Below are positions 43,400-51,142 of a stretch of DNA of 64,000 nucleotides, in pieces. A program made the position numbers and the translations under genes. Source of the DNA: Winogradskyella sp. KYW1333 (lineage in GTDB: Bacteria > Bacteroidota > Bacteroidia > Flavobacteriales > Flavobacteriaceae); assembly GCF_003335675.1 (NCBI RefSeq), contig NZ_QPHL01000017.1:434001-498000 (forward strand), written 5' to 3'. Each line of letters starts with the position of its first letter. The stretch's first letter is position 1. The notes beneath the pieces are model-generated. The model saw only the letters and a list, made by a program, of their open reading frames with translations. It was not told the origin of the DNA and did not search any database.

Positions 43400-43754
43400 A
43401 TTTTTTAATTCAACGCGTCGCATAGGCATGCCATCAATTAAGGCAAACAAATCTCCTTTTGGTGTATAACTCAGTATTTGTTTCCCATTTATTAGAATTC
43501 AGTTGATATTTTGAAGGCGTAATTTTAAATAAAATTAATTTGCGTTCTACTAATTCTTGTAGGTCCTTTTCTAAAGTATTTATTTGTTTATTGAAAATTT
43601 CTGAATCCTCATTTTTAGAAATTATAAGTATAATTCGATTCTTCCATTTATAGTCATCTACATTTTGACCGAAAACTTCCACAGAAGAAATTAGTGAAAT
43701 AATAATCACCAATATAAAAGTAGTTCTATCAATATTGCAAGACCCTTTATTCAT
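43379..43754 (-). pseudogene. Truncated, frameshifted DUF4174 gene
   Basis: ATG at 43754 overlaps the stop of the GH53 gene (ATGAATAA). The frame encodes a signal-peptide-like region (TTFILVIIISLISSVEVFGQ) and the DUF4174 start (YKWKNRIILIISKNEDSEIF, then LEERKL-like LVERKLILFKI). It ends in an unrelated tail (TKRRFVCLN) at 43434. Shifting frame near 43475 recovers the true family C terminus (DLFALIDGMPMRRVELKN) up to TGA at 43379. The expected central part (a strand with a LIGLDGG-type motif) is missing. So both a deletion of about 25-30 codons and a frameshift are inferred. Confidence 0.7.
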
Positions 43755-44901
43755 CAAATGCGTTAGTATAAAAATTGATACCTTCTGTAGCCTTTCCCGA
43801 ATGGTCGAATAGTGTAGCATTATCCCAATGAGAACCTTGAGCCCATTGTGTAAAACAGTTAGTTGAAACCCATGCTGGCTCCCAATAAACCAATCCTTGA
43901 CCACCAGCAGTCTTAACAATGTTATAAAGCTGATTTAAATAATCTAGTTGTCCTTGTCCTGAAGCAGGAAAGTTATTTGTTAGCGCATCTTCTCCCAAAA
44001 TATTGTTCGCACTATCTGCATTGTCTAAGGTAAAGGGGTAGGCCGTCTCCACAATCATTAATTTTTTATGATATGTATTAATTAAAGTGCTTAAAGGAAT
44101 ATGTACTTCATTTAGTTCATATTGAGACCAGATAGGATAGTACGATAGGCCAATCCAGTCAAAATCTGACACACCATTTGACGTAGCTTCCTCAAACCAC
44201 CATAGTCCATTTTCAGGCTGTGCAATGTGCAACATCACTTCGATGTTCTTATTTCTTACGCCAGAAATATCACGTACGGCCTGTATTCCTTTATTAATTA
44301 AGTGTGAATTTCTTTGCCAATCTAAAGGGTCATTTTCTTCATCCTCCTGCAAAATCATCGTATTAATTTCATTGCCAACTTGTACAATATCTGGCAACAA
44401 GTCCTCCTGGGATAATTCATTTAAGGTGTTGTATGTATAATTATACAGGAGTTCACCTAAAGCCTGAGTATTATTAACCTCACTTTGCCAAGCTCGCGGG
44501 ATTAATTGCCTAGAAGGATCTGCCCAAGTATCACTATAATGAAAATCTAGTAAAACTTTCATATTTGCGTTTTTAGCACGTTGAATGGCTTTTTTTACAT
44601 CACTATAATTAGAATAATATGTCCAATCAGGATTGTGCCATAATCTTAATCTAACTAGATTAGCACCCATTTGCTCAAATATAGAATAGACTTCTTTTTC
44701 ATCGCCATCTTGGTCTTTATAGATTGCACCACAATCCTCCAATTCATTTACATATGAGAGGTCTGCGCCAAAATAAAATTCTATTGAATCATTCTCAGAG
44801 TTATTATTCTCTTCTTGATTTTCACTTTCACACGATGCACAAGAAATAACAAGAAATGATACTACAAATAATTGAATTATACAGAAAGTAGCGTGACGCA
44901 T
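43747..44901 (-). CDS. GH53 arabinogalactan endo-1,4-beta-galactanase, lipoprotein
   Basis: This 384-residue surface or periplasmic enzyme cleaves beta-1,4-galactan. A lipoprotein signal peptide (LFVVSFLVISCASC) precedes the GH53 barrel: FGADLSYVNELEDCGAIYKD, NLVRLRLWHNPDWTYYSN, MKVLLDFHYSDTWADPS, the acid/base Glu in VQVGNEINTMI, and the nucleophile Glu in KLMIVETAYPFT. It lies 100 bases downstream of the secreted alpha-amylase gene but behind a terminator hairpin, so it may be separately transcribed. Galactanase beside a starch locus is unexpected. Confidence 0.92.
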   Translation of the reverse strand: MRHATFCIIQLFVVSFLVISCASCESENQEENNNSENDSIEFYFGADLSYVNELEDCGAIYKDQDGDEKEVYSIFEQMGANLVRLRLWHNPDWTYYSNYSDVKKAIQRAKNANMKVLLDFHYSDTWADPSRQLIPRAWQSEVNNTQALGELLYNYTYNTLNELSQEDLLPDIVQVGNEINTMILQEDEENDPLDWQRNSHLINKGIQAVRDISGVRNKNIEVMLHIAQPENGLWWFEEATSNGVSDFDWIGLSYYPIWSQYELNEVHIPLSTLINTYHKKLMIVETAYPFTLDNADSANNILGEDALTNNFPASGQGQLDYLNQLYNIVKTAGGQGLVYWEPAWVSTNCFTQWAQGSHWDNATLFDHSGKATEGINFYTNAFDE

Positions 44902-44951
44902 TAAATGATGAATTATAAAATTATTTGATTAGTACTTTCGCTAATTTAAAC

Positions 44952-44980
44952 AAAAAAGACCTCTAAAATAGAAGCCTTTT
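44952..44980 (-). terminator. Terminator after the secreted alpha-amylase gene
   Basis: On the minus strand a stem AAAAGGCTTCT / AGAGGTCTTTT (two G-T pairs) with a 5-base loop ends in a T run. It separates the amylase gene from GH53. Confidence 0.75.
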
Positions 44981-45002
44981 AAAATCAATAAAATTAAGGA
45001 GA

Positions 45003-47912
45003 TTAGAGTTTTACTAATTTAGTTGTCATTAATTGATTGTTGCTATTTTCAACTTTAAGTATATACATTCCACTGTTTAAATTAGAAATATCGAATATAT
45101 CAGTACGTGTAAATGAACCATTAAATTTCTTTACCATTTTACCTGATAAGTCATAAATTTCAATCGTGGATACATTCATATTTACACTAAAAGCTGATGC
45201 TGTAGGATTAGGGTAAATACTAAATTTTGTAAATGACTCATCGTCAATACTTAATGAAGCTACAGGTTGATTACCAAGAATTCTAAATTGACCTGCAGGA
45301 ATTGAAATTGACGTTGTTGAATTGTCTACTGTTGTACTTCCTGTGTTATCCATTAAATCATACCATGTTGAAGTAACACCTCCAGGGAAACTTGTGCTAA
45401 TGTTTTGAGATGTTAAATCAAAGTTTGCCAAAATGATAACGTTACGTAATTCTGAAGTTGGGATACTCGTATCAAAAATATCAATACGAGGAGTGAAGCT
45501 TCCTGAATTAATTGTGTAATTGCCTTCAAAAACAGGCATATTAATTTTTAAAGCATGCAGTCTGGACCAATCATCATAAATCTGACCTCTAATGGCATCT
45601 GAAAGCCAGTTATTTGTCCATTGAGGTTGTGGCTTAGTATCTAATTTACAATCACCAATACCATCACCATCATCACCTGGGAAGTTGGTAGTGCCATTAT
45701 TACAAGTGAAAATTGAATTTTCCATACCGCGTTCTCCAAAATGCCAAATCATCTTTGGTCCTGGTACCATTACTGATACAGCACCTAGTGCAGACATCCG
45801 TGACAAGGCGGTATTTAAATCTTGCACATTATGACTTCCATTACTAGTATTTCCAAAAGCCAAATTTTTATACATTAGACGTTCTTCATCATGACTCTCT
45901 GGGTAGCCAACAACACGTGGGCCATTGAATGTTGATCTCGATTCATGACCAATACCATCAATATTTTTATTTCCATTTTGACCCATAGTTAATTCATTAT
46001 AAGGATCTGTCATTTTCCCCCACATCATTACACCTTTTCCTTCAGCCAAACGGTAGTTTGCCCACTCTTTTTCTTCATTTTCACTTCCCAGGTGCTCAAA
46101 AATAGAATAGTGGTCAGGATCAATAGCCCATATATGATCAATGTATTCTTTGAGCACGTCAATTCTGTCCTGCTGGTAATTTTGAGTACAATCAAAATCA
46201 CCATCATAAGTACCGTCACCACAGTTTTGGGTAAATCCTTTAGTTAGGTCCCAACGGAATCCATCTATTTTATATTCTTCAACCCAATATGCTATGACTT
46301 GTTTGACATAGTCTCTAGTAAAGGTAGAACTGTGATCAAAATCATTACCTACACTAAAAGCATGTTGTGGAAAAATATTAAAGTATGGATTTTCAGTTGA
46401 AGGACCACCCCAACCATCACCATCTGGATCGTCCATCCACATACGTACTAATGAATTTCTACCAAAGGCATGGTTAAAAGCAATATCTAAAATAATCGCT
46501 ATACCATTTTGATGGCATACATCTACAAGCTCCTTGAATTTATTTGGTGTACCGTAATATTTGTCTAATGCCATATGGAATGCTGTGTTATAACCCCAAC
46601 TTTCGTTACCTTCAAATTCCATAACTGGCATTAATTCAATAGCATTAATATTTAAATTTTTAAAGTAATCTATCCGATCTATAATATCTTGATAGTTGCG
46701 GTTAGTATCAAAATCTCTTACTAAAACTTCATAAATAATCAAGTCCTCTTCATTAGGCTTAACAAAGTTAGGTACCTGCCAATTGTATGGTGTTTGTCCA
46801 GTCTGTAAAACAGTGACTTCTCGCTCTTGTCCTTCTGGATAAGTTGGAATATTCGGGTAAGAACTATTAAGAATAAATGGATCATCAAAAGGCGATAGAA
46901 CTAATGTTGAATAAGGATCTGCAACCTTAACTAAACTAGGGGAGTTTGCTATAGGACTTGTGTCAAAAACCCAATATTGATAAGTTTCTATTTGTCCATC
47001 TGTTAACCCATTTAGTTCCAACCAAAATTTATCAGAGGAAGGATCTTTTTTCATCACATCACTATTACCTGGTGTATAGTTGTTCCAGCTTCCAGCTACT
47101 TGAATAAAATCTTTATCTGGAGCTGTTAAAACTAAAGTGGCTTTAGTATGATCAGCGTCATAATTTATTCCATCTAATAGTTCTGAAGGAAGTGCTTCTT
47201 CCGTTACTGTAGGTATCACAAAAACCTCTAATGTGGCTTCTCCAGATTCCGAATTATTAGGAGAAGGAGGCCTACCTACAACTCTGACAATTCCGTATTC
47301 TGTAATATTAGTGATTTGGCCATTGCAACTCGGGAATCCACAATTACCTGTATCAACTAAAATATCATTAAAGTAAATTTCAAATGAGCCTTGCACCGTA
47401 GTTGCACCTTGAAAATTGATATATGATAATATGGATAAATTATCTCCTGAATTAATGAAAACTTGATCAGTTGAAGGATTGATAATTTCAATAACTACAC
47501 GTCCTACATCTTGAAAATTATCACTGCTTTGATTACTTCCATCTTGGGATTTTATTAGGAAACCAATTGTCGCTATATCAGTATTATTGAAAAAATCAGT
47601 TGGTAGACCAAAATCATAAGTATATGTACCGTCACCATTATTGGTGAATTTTGCAGTTTCTGGAGAATTACCAAAGTCATTTCCTGTTGCTGTTGGGTTA
47701 TTAAATTGAGTACCGTTTTTATCTATATGCCAAGCCCATAAGTAAATTTCTGAAACGCCCCATTCTGCGGAAGGATCAAAATTCGAAACTGTGAGGGTAA
47801 CGCTCTCATCTTCATTAAAAAATTGAGGATTCCATGTAAAAGTTTGTGCACTTATTAAGTAGATACTAAAAAAGAAAACAAAGGTTATTTGATATTGGAG
47901 ATTTTTATTCAT
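45003..47912 (-). CDS. Secreted GH13 alpha-amylase with T9SS sorting domain
   Basis: This 969-residue secreted enzyme begins with a signal peptide (FVFFFSIYLISAQ), followed by beta-sandwich modules (about 25-260). A CBM48/E-set-like domain (KDFIQVAGSWNNYTPGNSD) then leads to the GH13 catalytic barrel: DIAFNHAFG (region I), GFRWDLTKGF (nucleophile Asp), SIFEHLGSE (acid/base Glu) and GYPESHDEERLMY (region IV). A C-terminal T9SS domain (FSIYPNPTASAFSVN to MTTKLVKL) exports it. It is the extracellular starch-cutting enzyme of the locus, transcribed after susE with a hairpin in between. Confidence 0.94.
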   Translation of the reverse strand: MNKNLQYQITFVFFFSIYLISAQTFTWNPQFFNEDESVTLTVSNFDPSAEWGVSEIYLWAWHIDKNGTQFNNPTATGNDFGNSPETAKFTNNGDGTYTYDFGLPTDFFNNTDIATIGFLIKSQDGSNQSSDNFQDVGRVVIEIINPSTDQVFINSGDNLSILSYINFQGATTVQGSFEIYFNDILVDTGNCGFPSCNGQITNITEYGIVRVVGRPPSPNNSESGEATLEVFVIPTVTEEALPSELLDGINYDADHTKATLVLTAPDKDFIQVAGSWNNYTPGNSDVMKKDPSSDKFWLELNGLTDGQIETYQYWVFDTSPIANSPSLVKVADPYSTLVLSPFDDPFILNSSYPNIPTYPEGQEREVTVLQTGQTPYNWQVPNFVKPNEEDLIIYEVLVRDFDTNRNYQDIIDRIDYFKNLNINAIELMPVMEFEGNESWGYNTAFHMALDKYYGTPNKFKELVDVCHQNGIAIILDIAFNHAFGRNSLVRMWMDDPDGDGWGGPSTENPYFNIFPQHAFSVGNDFDHSSTFTRDYVKQVIAYWVEEYKIDGFRWDLTKGFTQNCGDGTYDGDFDCTQNYQQDRIDVLKEYIDHIWAIDPDHYSIFEHLGSENEEKEWANYRLAEGKGVMMWGKMTDPYNELTMGQNGNKNIDGIGHESRSTFNGPRVVGYPESHDEERLMYKNLAFGNTSNGSHNVQDLNTALSRMSALGAVSVMVPGPKMIWHFGERGMENSIFTCNNGTTNFPGDDGDGIGDCKLDTKPQPQWTNNWLSDAIRGQIYDDWSRLHALKINMPVFEGNYTINSGSFTPRIDIFDTSIPTSELRNVIILANFDLTSQNISTSFPGGVTSTWYDLMDNTGSTTVDNSTTSISIPAGQFRILGNQPVASLSIDDESFTKFSIYPNPTASAFSVNMNVSTIEIYDLSGKMVKKFNGSFTRTDIFDISNLNSGMYILKVENSNNQLMTTKLVKL

Positions 47913-47924
47913 AGTATAAAAGTT

Positions 47925-47955
47925 AAAAAGGCTATGTCATAAAAACATAGCCTTT
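47925..47955 (-). terminator. Hairpin between susE-like and amylase genes
   Basis: The 11-bp perfect stem AAAGGCTATGT / ACATAGCCTTT has a 7-base loop and is followed by T residues on the minus strand. It probably lowers read-through into the amylase gene. Confidence 0.75.
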
Positions 47956-47992
47956 ATCAATTTAAATTAATTGTATTTAGATTGTTAGGCTA

Positions 47993-49177
47993 CTACTCTA
48001 AAGTAATTGTTTTATTCAAGGTATCTATTGTAGTGTAGTATTGCCCTGTTGTACCAATAAATCTAAAGTTAGAGTCTCCATCTTGTGCATTTTCAAAGTT
48101 TACATCGATTGTATAACCTTCACCTTCAAAATGAGGGTAATTTAATCCTGAACCCCAATCTGTAGCAGTTGTAAAGAATCTAAAGTTAGCATCACCTTCA
48201 GCCAGATAATTAACCCAACCAGAATATATACCATCTCCTTCACACATTAATTGTACTGGAGTGTCCCAAGACCACCCTGCATCGGTTAAACCAGCGCCAA
48301 CAGCCCACATTTGATCTAGGTCACAGTTACCCTGTGGTGTTGGGTCATCAAGTGTGATAGTCTTATTTAAGGCATCCACAGTTAAGAAATACTTACCAGA
48401 TGGCCCAGTGAATAAGAAATTGTTGTCACCATCCATAGCATCTTCAAACATTGGGTCTATTGTGTATCCTTGATCTATAAATCCTGGGTAGTTAATACCA
48501 GATCCCCAATCCGTTTCGGTTGTGAAGAATCTGAAATTACCATCTCCATCAACGTTATTTCTTAAGTCAACATTTACAGTATATATATTTGTTCCTGTAC
48601 AGACAGCTTTTTGAGGTGTTGCCCAATCCCAACCTGTAAATTTAACTGCTGCTCCAACCATGAAGTATTGATCTAAATCACAAACAGCTTGTTCTTCACC
48701 AGTTACTTCTAACATTACTAAATTTAGTACTTGTGATGCACCAAAATTTTCTAATCCACCATCTCCAACAAAAGATCTCAGTCTAAAGTGAACCTCACCT
48801 GTGCTTGGTGCAGGTGTATTCGGGTCTGAATCCAATCCAAGCTGTGCAGCATAAGAAAGCATGTCTCCTATGGTAATTGAAATTTCATTACCTGTTGTTG
48901 CACCAATGGTTTCAGAATCCGTAAAATCCCCTGAATTAGACTTCTGTAATTGATAGGTAATATTTGTTGGGACATCTACATCAGCATTATCCCAAGTGAA
49001 ACGCTCCGCTAAATTAGCTGCTGTTTGGGGTGTCAATAGATATTCAGCAGAAAAGTTATTTGTAAAAGACAAATCTCCATTATTATCTGTTGTAAAAACT
49101 ACATCATCTTCCGTTTCACAACTATTAAAGCTTATTAAGGCAAAGATGAAAAGGCCTAAAATTGAAATTTTTTTCAT
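47993..49177 (-). CDS. SusE/SusF-like starch-binding lipoprotein
   Basis: This 394-residue surface lipoprotein begins with a signal peptide ILGLFIFALISFNSCE (lipobox Cys). A SusE N-terminal domain (LTPQTAANLAERFTWDNADV) follows. Two tandem carbohydrate-binding modules come next: CDLDQYFMVGAAVKFTGWDW to KTITLDD, and CDLDQMWAVGAGLTDAGWSW to NKTITLE. The two modules share NFRFFTTxTDWGSGxNYP and clearly arose by duplication. It would hold starch or maltodextrin at the surface. It lies 18 bases downstream of the susD gene stop. Confidence 0.9.
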   Translation of the reverse strand: MKKISILGLFIFALISFNSCETEDDVVFTTDNNGDLSFTNNFSAEYLLTPQTAANLAERFTWDNADVDVPTNITYQLQKSNSGDFTDSETIGATTGNEISITIGDMLSYAAQLGLDSDPNTPAPSTGEVHFRLRSFVGDGGLENFGASQVLNLVMLEVTGEEQAVCDLDQYFMVGAAVKFTGWDWATPQKAVCTGTNIYTVNVDLRNNVDGDGNFRFFTTETDWGSGINYPGFIDQGYTIDPMFEDAMDGDNNFLFTGPSGKYFLTVDALNKTITLDDPTPQGNCDLDQMWAVGAGLTDAGWSWDTPVQLMCEGDGIYSGWVNYLAEGDANFRFFTTATDWGSGLNYPHFEGEGYTIDVNFENAQDGDSNFRFIGTTGQYYTTIDTLNKTITLE

Positions 49178-49195
49178 TTTTATTTATCGTGTTAA

Positions 49196-51139
49196 TTAGT
49201 ATCCTGGGTTTTGAGTTAAATTGGTATTAATACCTAAGTCTGTTGCAGGTATTGGCATAAGATCTCTAAAAGAGTCAGTAGTAGTTCCTTGAGGCACATT
49301 ACCTTTCCATTGCCAAATACCTTGGTCTGAAAACTCACCAAATCTGATTAAATCAGTTCTTCGATGTGCTTCAAAGAATAGTTCTCTTGAGCGTTCATCA
49401 ATAATGAAATCTAGAGTTAAATCAGATTCAGAAATATTACCACCTGCATTTCCATAAGCACGTTGTCTTATTTCGTTGATATAATCAACTGCAGTACTGG
49501 TAGAACCACCACCACCTCTTAAGACGGCTTCTGCATACATTAAATAGGCATCAGCTAATCTAAACATTGGGAAATCAATATCTGTATGATCACCAGAGGC
49601 GTCCGAACCAGGATTACCGTCTACATCTACATTTCTGTATTTTGCAACTGCATATCCTTGATTAAATGGACCTACTTCTTCGATATCTTTATTCTGACCA
49701 TCAGTATATAATAACTCACGTCCATCTACAGAATCAATGGAATATATCAATGTATTTACATCAAGAGTTACTTTATAAGTACCTGCCATAACGGGAATAT
49801 TAGGCCCATCTTGAGAAAGCGCATTAGGATTTGTGCTACTTGGGTCAAGACCATAGTTTAAAGACCAATCATTGTTAAATCTAAACTTCATTTCTCCATC
49901 AATGAAAGTAATGTACCCTTGGTATACGTTAGTATCAATCTCTGCCATCGGAATGTCTGGGCCATCCCATCCATTAGGAGTGCCACTACCAATAAGCCCC
50001 CAATCAGACAAAGGTCCGATGGCACTTGTAGCGACAGCTGGATCAAAATCATCTAAACTAAATTGATCCACAAAGGTTGGAGTTGTTCTTACACCAAACC
50101 AACCACCATTAATACCAAAGTCAGCAGGATCCATTGTTCCTCCAACAGGTGCATGTACTAAGAACGTCATACCACCAAAAGCTTGGGTTCTTAAACCATC
50201 AAAAGGAATGGTGAAAATAACCTCGTCTTGTGCACCATTAGAATCATTATCTGCTAAGAATGAATGATAATATGGAATTTGAGGAATAGTATATCCTTCA
50301 CCAATTATATTGTTTACTTGAGTAATAACGTCAGCATAACGAGATGCACCAGTGTAAACCTCGGCGTTCAAGTATATTTTTGCTAAAACCATCTGAGCCG
50401 CAGCTCTATCTGCTCTACCATATTCGTTTTGACGTGGCGCAACCATATCATCCAGAATATCTAATAATTCTGTTTCGATAAAATCAAATAAATCAGCACG
50501 TTGAATCTGCTCAGGTAAAAATGCTCCTGTTGGATCATCTTCTGTTACAAATGGTGGATTTGCAAATAAATCCATAGCGTGCCAGTAAGTCAATGCCCTC
50601 ATAAATCGAGCTTCGGCTCTATAGGTTTGAATTTCTGTTCTTAAACTAGCTTCAACCCCTCGGCTATCTAATTTATCATCCGTAGTTTGTCTTAAGAACT
50701 CATTACACAATGTTACTTGATACATTAATCTTGTATACATTGTTCTAATAAATTCATTACCTGACGTCCATACTTGACCATGTAAGTCTTGAATTGTACC
50801 GTCATTCCAACCAATAATCGCCTCATCAGTTGTAAGTTCTTGCATTTTCCAATATAATCTTAAATAGTTGGAAAATCCTTCATCTAAACCAGCGAGATCA
50901 GGCGCACCTGCAGGTCCTTGCTGTCCACTTAAAGATATACCCGCATAAATTTTTGCTAGAAACTGCTCATATGCAGCAGGATCTTCAAACGCAGAATCGG
51001 CAGTAAGACGCTCATCTTCTGGCTGTAAGTCTAATCTATCTTCACACGATTGCATAAAGAATGCAAGTGTGATGATAAATAATAAACTTTTAATTGTTCT
51101 TAACATCATAGCTCTGTTGTTTATATAATTATTCATCAT
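49196..51139 (-). CDS. SusD/RagB-like lipoprotein with inserted SusE/F-like module
   Basis: This is the outer-membrane glycan-binding partner of SusC, 647 residues; ATG codons at residues 11-12 are also possible starts. The lipoprotein signal is LLFIITLAFFMQSCED. The SusD fold is seen in TYRAEARFMRALTYWHAMDLF, RADRAAAQMVLAKIYLNAEVY and the C-terminal YLMYAEAVLRGGGG, RRTDLIRFGEF. Between about residues 370 and 466 lies an extra module (SDWGLIGSGTPNGWDGP, EMKFRFNNDWSLNYG, AGTYKVTLDVNTLIYSI) that reads like a SusE/F starch-binding domain. This makes the protein about 100 residues longer than standard SusD. The gene is 3 bases from susC and 18 from susE. Confidence 0.93.
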   Translation of the reverse strand: MMNNYINNRAMMLRTIKSLLFIITLAFFMQSCEDRLDLQPEDERLTADSAFEDPAAYEQFLAKIYAGISLSGQQGPAGAPDLAGLDEGFSNYLRLYWKMQELTTDEAIIGWNDGTIQDLHGQVWTSGNEFIRTMYTRLMYQVTLCNEFLRQTTDDKLDSRGVEASLRTEIQTYRAEARFMRALTYWHAMDLFANPPFVTEDDPTGAFLPEQIQRADLFDFIETELLDILDDMVAPRQNEYGRADRAAAQMVLAKIYLNAEVYTGASRYADVITQVNNIIGEGYTIPQIPYYHSFLADNDSNGAQDEVIFTIPFDGLRTQAFGGMTFLVHAPVGGTMDPADFGINGGWFGVRTTPTFVDQFSLDDFDPAVATSAIGPLSDWGLIGSGTPNGWDGPDIPMAEIDTNVYQGYITFIDGEMKFRFNNDWSLNYGLDPSSTNPNALSQDGPNIPVMAGTYKVTLDVNTLIYSIDSVDGRELLYTDGQNKDIEEVGPFNQGYAVAKYRNVDVDGNPGSDASGDHTDIDFPMFRLADAYLMYAEAVLRGGGGSTSTAVDYINEIRQRAYGNAGGNISESDLTLDFIIDERSRELFFEAHRRTDLIRFGEFSDQGIWQWKGNVPQGTTTDSFRDLMPIPATDLGINTNLTQNPGY

Positions 51140-51142
51140 TTT

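Noticed and set aside
43755..43919. N-terminal extension of the DUF4174 remnant upstream of 43754
   Set aside because: These codons are inside the GH53 gene in another frame; the ATG at 43754 gives the signal peptide and couples to the GH53 stop.
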